Notes: a model not told the origin generated them from the letters alone. A DNA stretch of 64,000 nucleotides from Levyella massiliensis (GCF_000308275.2 NZ_HG529490.1:1001329-1065328); one strand, 5' to 3'; numbered from the stretch's first letter, positions 36,133-45,586 are shown. Numbers and translations are program-made.

Positions 36133-37444
36133 GACGTGCTTCCCATTTTCTCAATGCTTTGGTCCAGCCTTCCTTTGCGACGTTGCGCGCAAGGACACTG
36201 CGCGGCGTATCCAGATTCTTCCACAAGATCTCCAGAGGATCCAGCAATTTCCCCTCTTGCACGGACAAGCCTTCGCGTGCCATCGCCAGTAAGCCCAGAC
36301 CCCAATTCACAAAATAATCCGAATGATAGTAGCCCTGAATGCCGTTATCGCGACCAGAGTTCTTGCCGCGCTCGACCCAATCCACTTGCATGGGCGTAAA
36401 CATATCCTGCAAACGGCGCATATTATTCATGTTGTACAAAAGCCCCTTCAGCAGCGCTGCAGCGCCAAAAGCCCACGAAGCGGGGACGGAATCCATCATG
36501 CGAATTTCCAAAATTTGCTTGGCGCGAATATCCGGAAACACGATGGACATACCGTGTTTCACCAAACATTGGGCTTCCTCTTCTGTTTCTGTTTCGTCGA
36601 GGATGTCGGACAGCGTCCGATCCCCCGTCGCCTTGATGGCATCGCCACAGGGAACAAAGATCGGCGGCGCGGAGAGCACCCAATCAGCATAGCTTTCGAC
36701 GCTGAAATCCGGATCAAAGACTGTCGGCGGAATGCCCGTACGCGCCGGATCCGTATGACGCCATATTTCCTGCCGTGCATTGAATTTTTCAAGCGCTTTG
36801 CCTTCTCGCTGCGGGGCTGAATCAAACAAGGTATAAAAAATCGGAGAAAGCGCTGCAAGCACCCGATACTTGCTGACAAAATCGGCGTCGCTGCCGACAT
36901 CCACCGAAACCTGAAATGCCGCGCTTTGTCGCATCATCGCTCGCGCCAGGTTGCCTTTTTGACTCATATGCGCATCCATGAGTTCGTAGCGATGCTTCGG
37001 CAGCAAAGGAATGGCATCAATGGGAGTAAAGGGGTCAACGCCCACCGTGACCAGCACATAGCCCATCGGATCCAAGATTTCATACAAAGCATCTAACATC
37101 TCTTGATAGCGATGGAGCAAAATGCGCAGGGATTCGCTTGGCGCGAGAGAAGTTTCCAGCTGTGCGCCGGGTTCCAGCGTAATGCTGTTTCCCAATTTCT
37201 CCAGACCGATCAAATGGCCTTCATCATAGGTGGGCGTCCAGTCCGCATGGCGACGCAAAAACGTCTCCAAAATCCCTTCCACGCCTTTTTCGCCGGGATA
37301 CATCACGCGCTTCATGCTTTCGCGTTCCATCACAAAATGCTCAATCTCCGGCCCCGCCTGCCATCGGATGCGGTCCGTATAACCGCCTCGTATCACATTG
37401 GTGATAAGGCGTCTTTTTTCTTCAACTGTCCATCGCTTTCCCAT
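36119..37444 (-). CDS. Glutamate-cysteine ligase-like enzyme (GCS2 family)
   Basis: 441 residues. Features resemble the GCS2/plant-type gamma-glutamylcysteine synthetases: GPEIEHFV near the N-terminus, GLEKLGNSITLEPGAQLETSLAP near 85, AMMRQSAAFQVSVDVG near 180, WRHTDPARTG near 255 and EIRMMDSVPA near 345. These carry the metal and glutamate ligands. It would make gamma-Glu-Cys or a related gamma-glutamyl amide. ATG at 37444 follows AAAGGTGG; the open frame upstream has no ribosome binding site. It overlaps the ATP-grasp gene by 14 bp. Confidence 0.82.
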   Translation of the reverse strand: MGKRWTVEEKRRLITNVIRGGYTDRIRWQAGPEIEHFVMERESMKRVMYPGEKGVEGILETFLRRHADWTPTYDEGHLIGLEKLGNSITLEPGAQLETSLAPSESLRILLHRYQEMLDALYEILDPMGYVLVTVGVDPFTPIDAIPLLPKHRYELMDAHMSQKGNLARAMMRQSAAFQVSVDVGSDADFVSKYRVLAALSPIFYTLFDSAPQREGKALEKFNARQEIWRHTDPARTGIPPTVFDPDFSVESYADWVLSAPPIFVPCGDAIKATGDRTLSDILDETETEEEAQCLVKHGMSIVFPDIRAKQILEIRMMDSVPASWAFGAAALLKGLLYNMNNMRRLQDMFTPMQVDWVERGKNSGRDNGIQGYYHSDYFVNWGLGLLAMAREGLSVQEGKLLDPLEILWKNLDTPRSVLARNVAKEGWTKALRKWEARHVLS

Positions 37445-37548
37445 GGTTACCACCTTTCCGGATTGAATCTTTGCCGCAGTTGCTGTTGCATCGCTGTGCT
37501 TCCCATTGCTACAAAGCCTCAACACATACCCCCAAAAGCAAAATAGGG

Positions 37549-37554
37549 TATAAT
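37549..37554 (+). promoter_or_regulatory. -10 element before the MBL-fold hydrolase
   Basis: TATAAT 28 bp before the ATG, in the divergent gap to the glutamate-cysteine ligase gene. No good -35. Confidence 0.4.
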
Positions 37555-37582
37555 CGAGGAGAAACGCACGAAAGGACGTGTT

Positions 37583-38341
37583 ATGTCTTCTTTAATTACG
37601 ATTCAATATCTGTACAACAGCGGATTTACCATCTCTTACAAGGACACCTTCCTCGTTATCGATTACTGGAAGGGCGATCTGGTATTACCAACGGATAAAA
37701 AGATCCTTTTTATAGTTACCCATGCGCACGCGGATCACTACAATCCTGCCATTTTCACGATGCCGGGAACCGAAAATGCCCGTTATGTGCTTTCGAACGA
37801 CGTCGAACGCATCGAAAAAGAAGGAAAATGTCTGGTGCTGAGCCGTTCGACGGCACAAACTCGCATTCGAAAGATCGTCTACGATCCCCAGAGAACCCAT
37901 CGCACCGGTCCCAATGCGGTCTTCCGTTTCGGCGATATCGATTTTCACACCTACGGATCCACGGATCAAGGTATTTCGGTTTTATTTACGTTGCATTCGG
38001 TGAATTTCTTCCACGCCGGCGATCTCAACGCTTGGAAGTGGCCCTCTTTCACGGAAGCCGAACAGAAACAGGAAGTACGCGATTATCTGCGCATTCTCGA
38101 GGAAGTTAGCTTGAATCCCATCGATATCGGATTTGGCGTGCTGGATCCGCGTCTTGGCGAAAACGCCATGCTCGGCCCTTCCTACTATTTGAAGCGATTG
38201 CATCCGCAGATTTTTATTCCGATGCACTTCCGTGACGAGCCTGAAATCAGCAATGCTTTTTACAATCGCTACCAGGGCCATACGGAGTCGCGCATCCAAA
38301 CCATCCAAAAATCCGGCGATAAAATCATCGTACAAGGTTAG
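37583..38341 (+). CDS. MBL-fold metallo-hydrolase
   Basis: 252 residues. The metallo-beta-lactamase motif THAHADHYN (HxHxDH) lies near residue 48, a later metal His in FFHAGDLNAWKW near 143, and IPMHFRDEP near 215. The lack of a long insert and the order of motifs resemble small UlaG-like lactonase/hydrolase proteins. Substrate unknown. AAAGGA precedes the ATG. The HAD phosphatase gene follows after 14 bp, so the two are an operon, divergent from the gamma-glutamyl ligase pair. Confidence 0.8.
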   Translation: MSSLITIQYLYNSGFTISYKDTFLVIDYWKGDLVLPTDKKILFIVTHAHADHYNPAIFTMPGTENARYVLSNDVERIEKEGKCLVLSRSTAQTRIRKIVYDPQRTHRTGPNAVFRFGDIDFHTYGSTDQGISVLFTLHSVNFFHAGDLNAWKWPSFTEAEQKQEVRDYLRILEEVSLNPIDIGFGVLDPRLGENAMLGPSYYLKRLHPQIFIPMHFRDEPEISNAFYNRYQGHTESRIQTIQKSGDKIIVQG

Positions 38342-38355
38342 AAACGGAGCAACCG

Positions 38356-39021
38356 ATGCTTAAGTATTTATTCGTCGATTTTGACGGGATCCTCACCGAT
38401 ACCGAAACCGAAGTCTTTCACCGGATGCGTTCCTGGATCGCACAGCACACCGGTCACTCCCTCACGCTGGAGGAATACGCCCTGGCTGCCGGTTCTTGGC
38501 ATGCGCATCTGGTCGACTATATGAAGAACCTGTATGGCGATCACTTTGACAGCGATGCCTTCTATCGCTTCGGGCGTACGCTGGAGGGGGAAGTTCTGGG
38601 CGCCTTGCCACTCATGCCCGGCGTACGCCGTCTCTTAGATGACGCCAAGAACCTGGGTATTCGCTGTGGCATCGTCTCCTCCAATCTGGCACGCACCATC
38701 CAACCTCGCCTTGATTTTCTGCACATTCGCAGCGATTTTTCCTTTGTTCTGACGGCCGAAGATGTGGAAACCTTGAAGCCTGCCCCGGATCTCTATTTGA
38801 AGGCACTGGATGTCTCTCAGGTCTCTCCCAAGGAAGCCCTTGTCATCGAAGATTCCAAGAACGGCATCATCGCCGCAACCGCTGCCGGACTCAAAACCCT
38901 GGCTGTTCCCTGCACGGTGACCCGCTCTTACCCCTTTACACAGGCATGGCTAAAGGTCGATTCATTGGAAGCCATTTCGTTGGCCGAGGTCGCGGAGCGA
39001 TTCGCGAAAGAATCGGCGTAG
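38356..39021 (+). CDS. HAD-superfamily phosphatase, beta-phosphoglucomutase-like
   Basis: 221 residues. Motif I is FVDFDGILTDTE (DxDGxxxDTE), followed by an alpha-helical cap (about 15-85), motif II VSSN near 112, motif III Lys in TLKPAPDLY near 142 and motif IV VIEDSKNGI near 165. This is the subclass of beta-phosphoglucomutases and small sugar-phosphate phosphatases. Specificity cannot be read from sequence. It shares a transcript with the MBL-fold hydrolase. Confidence 0.85.
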   Translation: MLKYLFVDFDGILTDTETEVFHRMRSWIAQHTGHSLTLEEYALAAGSWHAHLVDYMKNLYGDHFDSDAFYRFGRTLEGEVLGALPLMPGVRRLLDDAKNLGIRCGIVSSNLARTIQPRLDFLHIRSDFSFVLTAEDVETLKPAPDLYLKALDVSQVSPKEALVIEDSKNGIIAATAAGLKTLAVPCTVTRSYPFTQAWLKVDSLEAISLAEVAERFAKESA

Positions 39022-39045
39022 ACCGAAGCGCGATAGCGATGGTTC

Positions 39046-39088
39046 AAAAGGAAGAAGGCGGCCCATCGGGCCGCCTTCTTCCTTTTAT
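39046..39088. terminator. Long bidirectional terminator between the HAD gene and ackA
   Basis: A stem of about 19 bp (AAAAGGAAGAAGGCGGCCC, 39046-39064, with its complement to about 39086), 3-nt loop and U-runs on both strands. Further GC hairpins (GCCGCCAAAGGCGGC, GGCGCCGCCGGCGCC) lie at 39093-39133 before ackA. Confidence 0.85.
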
Positions 39089-39157
39089 TACTACGCCGCC
39101 AAAGGCGGCTCCTTACCGGCGCCGCCGGCGCCTTTATGAAGGATTCGCTGCACGCGC

Positions 39158-40351
39158 TTACTTTGCTAAACGCATGGTGTCGCGAGCGATCATGAGTTCC
39201 TCGTTGGTCGGGATAACCCATACCTGAATAGCGGAGTCTTCCGCGGAGATTTTCTTTTCCTTGGGTTTGCGCTGGCCGTTGATGGATTCGTCCAGTTTGA
39301 CGCCCATGATTTCAAGGCCCTTGCAGATAGCCGAACGATCGCCGGCGCCGTTTTCACCGATGCCGCCGGTGAAGGTAATGGCGTCGACATGGCCGAGGTC
39401 GGCAGCATAACCGGCGACGGTTTCGCGTACGCGCGCATGGAACATATCCAGTGCCAGCTGAGCACGTTCATTGCCATCCTTCGAGGCATTTTCAAGATCG
39501 CGGAAGTCGCTTGAAACACCGGAGATGCCGGCAACGCCGGATTCCTTGTTCATGATCGTATCCACTTCTTTGGCGCTCTTACCGAGCTGATTCTGCAGGA
39601 AAGTGACAATGGCGGGATCGATATCGCCACAACGAGTACCCATCGGCACACCGGCAAGTGGGGTCTGTCCCATGGAGGTAATGTAGCTCTTGCCATTTTT
39701 GACCGCTGTCACGGAAGAACCGTTGCCGAGGTGGCAGGAGATGATATTCAGTTGATCGACAGGAATGTCCATGAGTTCGGCGGCACGCAGGGTCACAAAG
39801 TGATGGCTGGTACCGTGGAATCCGTAGCGACGAATGCCGTGATCTTTGTAGAGTTCATACGGCAGAGCATACATGTAATTTTCTGCCGGCATGGATTGAT
39901 GGAAAGAGGTGTCAAAGACAGCAACATTGGGTTTGCCGGGCAGGGCTTCCTGGGCGGCTTTGATGCCTTGCAGGTTGGCCGGATTGTGCAGCGGACTGAA
40001 CGGAATGTACTGTTCAATCGCGGCGATGACGGCGTCATCGATAAGGATGGAGTCGGTGAATTTTTCACCACCATGCACCACGCGATGGCCGACTGCGTCG
40101 ATTTCGTTCATATCGGAAATGACACCATGTTCGGCATCGGTCAACGCTGCAAAAACGAGCTGTACGGCTTTGTTGTGATCGGGAATGGCCGTTTCCTGCG
40201 CCCATTCTGCATCGCCGACTTCTTGTTCCAGGCGAGAGCCTTCAATACCAATGCGTTCCACCAAGCCCTTGGCCATGACCTCTTCGTTATCCATGTCAAA
40301 AAGCTGGTACTTCAGCGACGAGCTGCCGCAGTTGATGACTAAAATTTTCAT
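39158..40351 (-). CDS. ackA: Acetate kinase
   Basis: 397 residues of the ASKHA fold. Motifs: VINCGSSSLKYQLF at the start, GHRVVHGGEKF near 88, FDTSFHQSMP near 145, HLGNGSSVTAV near 208, MGTRCGDIDPAI near 238 and FTGGIGENG near 325. It makes ATP from acetyl phosphate, the last step of acetate formation. Phosphate acetyltransferase is not in the window. GGAGGC precedes the ATG. It lies 36 bp after the nucleotidyltransferase gene on the same strand, probably co-transcribed. Confidence 0.97.
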   Translation of the reverse strand: MKILVINCGSSSLKYQLFDMDNEEVMAKGLVERIGIEGSRLEQEVGDAEWAQETAIPDHNKAVQLVFAALTDAEHGVISDMNEIDAVGHRVVHGGEKFTDSILIDDAVIAAIEQYIPFSPLHNPANLQGIKAAQEALPGKPNVAVFDTSFHQSMPAENYMYALPYELYKDHGIRRYGFHGTSHHFVTLRAAELMDIPVDQLNIISCHLGNGSSVTAVKNGKSYITSMGQTPLAGVPMGTRCGDIDPAIVTFLQNQLGKSAKEVDTIMNKESGVAGISGVSSDFRDLENASKDGNERAQLALDMFHARVRETVAGYAADLGHVDAITFTGGIGENGAGDRSAICKGLEIMGVKLDESINGQRKPKEKKISAEDSAIQVWVIPTNEELMIARDTMRLAK

Positions 40352-40387
40352 GTTTGCCTCCTGTTGTTCGCTACCAGATCTCCGGAA

Positions 40388-41308
40388 TTACTTGCTTTGC
40401 CAAAGGGGAGAAGGATACACGCCTTCTTCCACCAGCTTCTTGAAGCCTGCCATCACGGGTTCCTTATCTTCATGATACGTCACGCCCATCCAGGCATCGT
40501 TCGTCTTCAAAACTTCCACCGAAAGAATACCCTTTTGGAGGCCCAAGCCGACCGCAGTGGGCAACAACGCTTCGGATTTTAACGGATTCTTTGCAACATC
40601 CTCACGGAAGAAGCGATCCAATTCTTTTTCCATCACCTGCATGAAAGCGGGATGGAATCCCCAGAAATTCATGGAAACGACGTTTTCGCCATCCAAATGC
40701 TGCTCTACGCCATTCTCATCGATAAAGCGGGCGCCGCTGCCTTCCTTGAAAATCTTCGTGCGCTCGACAATCTGCACCAGTTTGCCGTCTTCGACTTCAC
40801 AAACGCCGCGAGAAACGGAACCGTGATCGGTTAAGGTGTTTTTAATTTTGAAGCCGACCATGGCGTGATGATCCTCTTTCATCTTATCCGAGGTCATAAA
40901 CGCATAAATTTGGCGATAGGCTTCTTTGCCATAATAATCGTCGGCGTTGATCACTGCAAAAGGTGCATCGATAACGTCTTTGGCCGCGACGATGGCATGC
41001 GTGGTTCCCCAAGGCTTCTCACGTCCTTCAGGAATCGTAAAGCCCTCGGGCACAGCCTGAATATCCTGATAAACGATGTGAATTTCCAAATTCTTCGGCA
41101 AATGAGCGGTCAAAATTTCATCAAACGCTTCGCGATTCTCTTTTTTGATCACGAAGACGAAACGCTCAAAGCCTGCTTCCACCGCATCAAAGATGGAATA
41201 ATCGATGATGATTTCTCCTGTCGGGCCGAGCGGATCAATCTGTTTTAAGCCACCATAGCGAGAGCCCATGCCCGCTGCCAATACCAGTAAAATTGGTTTT
41301 TTCTCCAT
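40388..41308 (-). CDS. Sugar nucleotidyltransferase-like protein
   Basis: 306 residues. The N-terminal nucleotide-binding signature is LVLAAGMGSRYGGLKQ, followed by GEIIIDYSIFDA and AVINADDYYGKEA near 110, the metal-binding Asp region of NTP-transferases. The C-terminus lacks a hexapeptide acyltransferase domain. The relatives are glucose-1-phosphate thymidylyl/uridylyltransferases and choline-phosphate cytidylyltransferase types, and the sugar is not known. ATG at 41308 follows AAGGGGA; the open frame upstream is not preceded by a ribosome binding site. Confidence 0.82.
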   Translation of the reverse strand: MEKKPILLVLAAGMGSRYGGLKQIDPLGPTGEIIIDYSIFDAVEAGFERFVFVIKKENREAFDEILTAHLPKNLEIHIVYQDIQAVPEGFTIPEGREKPWGTTHAIVAAKDVIDAPFAVINADDYYGKEAYRQIYAFMTSDKMKEDHHAMVGFKIKNTLTDHGSVSRGVCEVEDGKLVQIVERTKIFKEGSGARFIDENGVEQHLDGENVVSMNFWGFHPAFMQVMEKELDRFFREDVAKNPLKSEALLPTAVGLGLQKGILSVEVLKTNDAWMGVTYHEDKEPVMAGFKKLVEEGVYPSPLWQSK

Positions 41309-41476
41309 ATAGGTCCCCTTTCGACCGGCTGTAACTTTTAATGCAGCCATTTGCCTTTTATGATAGCACAAAATGCTCACCTTCCGCAGTCTAACCGTAG
41401 AGAGGAAGACATCGCCATGCCCACGACAAAACGATGCAGAGCTATCCTATCGCTCAAGGAAAGCATCGCTAACAGG

Positions 41477-41504
41477 TTACCATCCGTCGTATCTATGCTA
41501 AAAT
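41477..41504 (+). promoter_or_regulatory. Possible promoter of the AI-2E family gene
   Basis: TTACCA (41477-41482), 16-bp spacer, TAAAAT (41499-41504). Each hexamer has one or two mismatches. The ATG follows at 41529. Confidence 0.4.
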
Positions 41505-41528
41505 GAGAGCAATGGAAAGGAAGTGCAT

Positions 41529-42707
41529 ATGAAACTGACACCCCAAGACAAACGCATCGTTTTAATCGGACTGCGGATCACCGCTTTTGCGATCATCCTA
41601 GCCTTTCTTTTTTATAATTTACCGATACTCTGGGAGATGTTTCTGGCCTTGTTGGGCATGATCCGACCCTTCCTCATCGGTCTGTCCATTGCTTTTATTG
41701 TAAACATCCCGATGCGCCGCATCGAAGCGCTGATCTTGCGCCTCCCGGTAAGTCCCAAAGTCGCACGTCCCCTATCCATGTTGCTATCCTTTGCCATTAT
41801 TATCGCTTTCGTCTTCATCACCTTCGCGATCATTATTCCGAATGTCATCACATCGCTGCAAATCTTTATCCGTGCGATTCCGGATGGTTTGCGAGCAGTG
41901 CGCTCGTTCATTCAAAATGCCACTTGGCTGGGATCGCTGCGCTACACCATTAACGATGCCATCAGCCAGGTGATCAATAATGTGAACAACCTGACCCTGC
42001 AGGAATTCATCAATACCTACTTCAAAGGGGTCGACCTTCAAGCGTTGATTTCGCAATTTGCACAAAACATCTTCACGCAAATTAGCTCCGTCGTGAGTAT
42101 CTCTGTGTCAGCGTTGGTTTCCTTCATCTTTTCGATTTATGCAATTACAAGCAAGGAACGCTTGAGCCATCAATCGAAGAAATTCATTTACACCTTCTTC
42201 AGTGAGAAACAAGCAGATACATTGATGTACGTGTCCTATACGGCCTTCGACAGTTTCTATAACTTCTTTACCGGCCAGTTTCTGGAAGCGGTGCTGCTCG
42301 GCGTAATGAACTACGTCGGTATGAATTTGCTCGGCTTGGAATATTCGCTGATGATTTCGCTCATGACCATGATGGGCGCACTGATCCCCTTAGTTGGTGC
42401 ATTCTTGGCGGGCGTGCTCGGTGCCTTCATGCTCCTGACCATTTCCCCGCTTCACGCCATCACCTACCTGGTCTATCTCACTTGCCTCCAGCAAATGGAG
42501 GGCAACATCATCTATCCTCGCGTCGTCGGTCAGCAGACGGGATTGCCCGGCATCTGGGTGCTTTTGGCCGTGCTTGTCGGAGCCGCCAGTTTCGGCATCC
42601 TCGGCATGTTCCTCTTCGTGCCGCTGGTCTCCACGTTCTACACGATTTTGATGGATTATATGGATCGCCGCATTGTCGAAAAGAATCTGAACTTAGAAAG
42701 AAAATAA
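41529..42707 (+). CDS. AI-2E (UPF0118/PerM) family membrane protein
   Basis: 392 residues. Hydrophobic segments near the N-terminus, a long amphipathic region (about 120-200, with few membrane residues) and several C-terminal membrane helices with TMMGALIPLVGAFLAGVLGA and the family element LQQMEGNIIYPRVVGQQTGLPG near 320. Family members export autoinducer-2, act as Na+/H+ antiporters or have unknown roles, so the function is not assigned. ATG at 41529 follows GGAAAGGAAG. Confidence 0.85.
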   Translation: MKLTPQDKRIVLIGLRITAFAIILAFLFYNLPILWEMFLALLGMIRPFLIGLSIAFIVNIPMRRIEALILRLPVSPKVARPLSMLLSFAIIIAFVFITFAIIIPNVITSLQIFIRAIPDGLRAVRSFIQNATWLGSLRYTINDAISQVINNVNNLTLQEFINTYFKGVDLQALISQFAQNIFTQISSVVSISVSALVSFIFSIYAITSKERLSHQSKKFIYTFFSEKQADTLMYVSYTAFDSFYNFFTGQFLEAVLLGVMNYVGMNLLGLEYSLMISLMTMMGALIPLVGAFLAGVLGAFMLLTISPLHAITYLVYLTCLQQMEGNIIYPRVVGQQTGLPGIWVLLAVLVGAASFGILGMFLFVPLVSTFYTILMDYMDRRIVEKNLNLERK

Positions 42708-42768
42708 TGGCAACTTACTAGCGATGCCGGCCTTCGGCCGGGTGTGATACGTACGATTTAATACTGAA

Positions 42769-42825
42769 AAGGCGGCCCGTCGGGCCGCCTTCTTAATGAT
42801 AAAAAGCCGGCCAAAAGGCCGGCTT
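42769..42825. terminator. Two tandem terminator hairpins between convergent genes
   Basis: AAGGCGGCCC/GGGCCGCCTT (42769-42791) and AAGCCGGCC/GGCCGGCTT (42804-42825), each flanked by A- or T-runs. A smaller GCCGGCCTTCGGCCGG hairpin lies at 42725-42741. Confidence 0.8.
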
Positions 42826-42869
42826 CTCTATGTTCCAGTATTGCCTGCGGGCAACCGCCAGCGGAAGCA

Positions 42870-43649
42870 TTAATGGCGTTCGTTCAATAGTTCTAAGAAT
42901 GCGAGCATCTTCTCGGCTTCGTCTTTTCGCTTGGTTTGCTCCTTGAGCGCTTGCTCCGCCCACCGCTGCGCCAGCTTGAAATCCGGGGCTACGCCGCGGC
43001 CTTCGATGAGGTCATAGGCTACTTCGATCATGGCATCGGCATTGCCGGCATCGGCACGTTTCATGTCCGTCTGCACTTCGAGGCTGGTGGTAAGGGGCGC
43101 AAAAAAGGCTTCCACATCTTCGCCAAAGGGAGCGATGGCGTTCTTCATGACATCCAAGGCGCGCTCGTCGGTCCATGTCGAAAAGTCGGCGCTGTTTGCC
43201 TCAGAGCCTTCCGCCCTCTCACCTGCTGTACCATCGCCATCCGTCGTCTCCAGATCGGGGGCGAGCAATTGGTCATTGGCGGTTTGGTAGAGGTGCTGCG
43301 TCATCCAAATCATATCTTCCTGGGCAGGTGTCAGATCGTAATGCCGTTCCAGAAAGACTATGGCGCCGTTGCGAGAAGTGTCACGTTCGAAGCCGGTGTA
43401 GGGCTGTTGAAAGAGGAGGAAGAACAAGGAATGAAATCCAAGGCCGGATAAATCCGGTCCTTCCTCGCCGGGCAGCAGTTGGAAAGACGGTTTCATGGGA
43501 TCGTCTTCAAGGATTTGCTTAATCGTATGGCCCGCTTCCTCGAGATCCATCTCGTCTCCCATGGCGCCGCTGAGTGCACGGCTCAAAACCGGAGCCACCG
43601 CTAAAACACAGGCGTCATGAATCAATTGTGGAAAGGTGTAGGAAATCAA
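42870..43649 (-). CDS. Unrecognised protein with a C-terminal Sel1-like repeat
   Basis: 259 residues, starting at TTG (43647-43649), which lies 6 bp after AAAAGGAG. The N-terminal 125 residues are unlike any family I know; an acidic, low-complexity linker (about 130-155, rich in Asp, Glu, Gly, Thr) follows. Near residue 195-240 lies AGNADAMIEVAYDLIEGRGVAPDFKLAQRWAEQA, one Sel1-like (TPR-type) repeat that usually mediates protein contact. The gene is convergent with the AI-2E family gene and 74 bp downstream of glmS; its partner is unknown. Confidence 0.7.
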   Translation of the reverse strand: MISYTFPQLIHDACVLAVAPVLSRALSGAMGDEMDLEEAGHTIKQILEDDPMKPSFQLLPGEEGPDLSGLGFHSLFFLLFQQPYTGFERDTSRNGAIVFLERHYDLTPAQEDMIWMTQHLYQTANDQLLAPDLETTDGDGTAGERAEGSEANSADFSTWTDERALDVMKNAIAPFGEDVEAFFAPLTTSLEVQTDMKRADAGNADAMIEVAYDLIEGRGVAPDFKLAQRWAEQALKEQTKRKDEAEKMLAFLELLNERH

Positions 43650-43723
43650 ATCTTTCTCCTTTTACAGTTCTTTTGGGCGATGCCGTAGCCGACATTGCTA
43701 AGCCTGACCTTCGTCAGTAAGGT

Positions 43724-45556
43724 TTACTCCACCGTAACGCTCTTGGCCAAATTACGCGGTTTATCCACGTCAAGGCCGCGCAGAGTAGATTCGTAATAGG
43801 CTAACAGCTGCATGGGCAGAACAGACAAGCTGGTGGCCCAGAGCGGATGAATGGCGGGAATGGTGATTACTTCACCTACGTCTTCAAAACCTTCCATGCC
43901 GTCCATGATAAGCGTAAACACATCCGCGCCGCGTGTCTTCACTTCCAACAGGTTCGAACGCGTTTTTTCCATTAACTCCGGCTGTGTAGCAATGCCTATA
44001 ACCGGCGTTCCCTCTTCGATAAGGCTGATGGTGCCATGCTTTAACTCGCCGGCGGCATACGCTTCCGAATGCAGATACGAAACTTCTTTCAGTTTCAAAC
44101 TGGATTCCAGACATGCCGCATAGTCCACACCACGTCCGACAAAGAACATATTCTTCTTATTCAAGAAATGACGCGCCATCTCTTTGTAGCTGTCTTTTTG
44201 CTTCAGGATGTCTTCCATTTTACGCGGCAGCGTCTTCAATTCTCCCAAAAGCTCTTGCAATTTCTCTTCGCTGATTTTCTTGTGATGCACCGCAAGATCA
44301 AGCGCTAACAGATCCATCACCAAAAGCTGACAGCTGTAGGCCTTCGTCGTTGCCACGGCAATTTCCGGACCGGCAACGGTATAGATCACGCGATCCGCCT
44401 CTCTGGCGATGGAGGAACCTACCACGTTGACAATGGCCAGTGTCGGGACCCCGAGCGCTTTGGCTTCACGCAAGGCTGCCAAAGAATCCGCCGTTTCGCC
44501 GGATTGGGAAATAATGATCACCAAATCCCGTTCCGACAGGATGGGGCTGCGATAGCGAAATTCGGAAGCGATATCCGTTTCCACGGGAATACGGGCCAGG
44601 GATTCGATGGTGTATTTCGCCACACAGCCCACGTGATACGCCGAACCGCAAGCAATAATGTGAATGCGATCAAAGGAATCATAAAACTCCGGCGTCAGAT
44701 GCGAACCCTGGAAGCGAATCCAGCCGTTGGGCTCCAAGAAGTGGCGCAGGGAGTTCGAGATCACGATTGGCTGCTCATGAATTTCCTTCAGCATAAAGTG
44801 GTCATAACCACCTTTTTCCGCGGCAGCCACGTCCCAATCGATATGCTGCATCGATAAAGAAATGGATTTACCCTCGGCATCAAAGAAGGAAATCCCGTCA
44901 CGTTTTAAAACGGCAATCTGGTCGTCTTCCATGTAATATACGTCACGGGTGTGCTTCAACATGGGCGTAACATCCGAGCCCAAGAAGCTTGCGCCGTCCT
45001 TCACGCCCAATACCATCGGTGAATTTTTACGCATCACCCAAATCTCACCCGGGCGATCGTAAAACATAATGGCTAACGCATAAGAGCCGTGAATATGAGA
45101 CTTGGCAACGATTAAGGTCTGCAGCGGATCCTTCTTTTTCGTATAGTAATAATCAATTAAATTGATGCAAACTTCCGTATCGGTCTCGGAATAGAAGGAG
45201 TAACCCTTCTCCGTCAGCTCCTGCTTCAATTCTTTATAATTTTCGATGATGCCGTTGTGAACGCCCACGACGCGGTCATCTTTGGAATAATGCGGATGCG
45301 CATTGGTTCGAGTGGATTCACCATGCGTCGCCCAGCGGGTGTGTCCGATGCCTTCCTCCCCCTCCGGTTTTGCTTCCGCAATAAGCTTCTCTAAATTCGA
45401 CAGGCGTCCCTTCTCCTTCAACACCTCGAAAGCGCCTTTATGATTACGAATGGCAATACCCGCTGAATCGTATCCACGGTACTCCAGTTTTTCCAGACCA
45501 TCAATTAATATTTCAACTGCGGAGGAATCTCCGACATAACCTACAATGCCACACAT
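43724..45556 (-). CDS. glmS: Glutamine--fructose-6-phosphate aminotransferase (isomerizing)
   Basis: 610 residues. Makes glucosamine-6-phosphate for cell wall synthesis. The N-terminal glutaminase begins with the catalytic Cys (MCGIVGYVG) and has HTRWATHG and HNGIIENY. The two SIS domains follow, with ACGSAYHVG near 302, ISQSGETADSLAAL near 350 and the C-terminal NLAKSVTVE. GGAGAGGAGAT precedes the ATG. Only 30 bp separate it from the upstream ABC gene, so there is no room for a glmS ribozyme and expression probably depends on the ABC operon promoter at 48314-48343. Confidence 0.96.
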   Translation of the reverse strand: MCGIVGYVGDSSAVEILIDGLEKLEYRGYDSAGIAIRNHKGAFEVLKEKGRLSNLEKLIAEAKPEGEEGIGHTRWATHGESTRTNAHPHYSKDDRVVGVHNGIIENYKELKQELTEKGYSFYSETDTEVCINLIDYYYTKKKDPLQTLIVAKSHIHGSYALAIMFYDRPGEIWVMRKNSPMVLGVKDGASFLGSDVTPMLKHTRDVYYMEDDQIAVLKRDGISFFDAEGKSISLSMQHIDWDVAAAEKGGYDHFMLKEIHEQPIVISNSLRHFLEPNGWIRFQGSHLTPEFYDSFDRIHIIACGSAYHVGCVAKYTIESLARIPVETDIASEFRYRSPILSERDLVIIISQSGETADSLAALREAKALGVPTLAIVNVVGSSIAREADRVIYTVAGPEIAVATTKAYSCQLLVMDLLALDLAVHHKKISEEKLQELLGELKTLPRKMEDILKQKDSYKEMARHFLNKKNMFFVGRGVDYAACLESSLKLKEVSYLHSEAYAAGELKHGTISLIEEGTPVIGIATQPELMEKTRSNLLEVKTRGADVFTLIMDGMEGFEDVGEVITIPAIHPLWATSLSVLPMQLLAYYESTLRGLDVDKPRNLAKSVTVE

Positions 45557-45586
45557 ACTATCTCCTCTCCGAAGAACTCTTCTCGA

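Noticed and set aside
45557-45586. glmS ribozyme
   Set aside because: Only 30 bp separate glmS from the upstream ABC gene, which cannot hold the ribozyme of about 150 nt.
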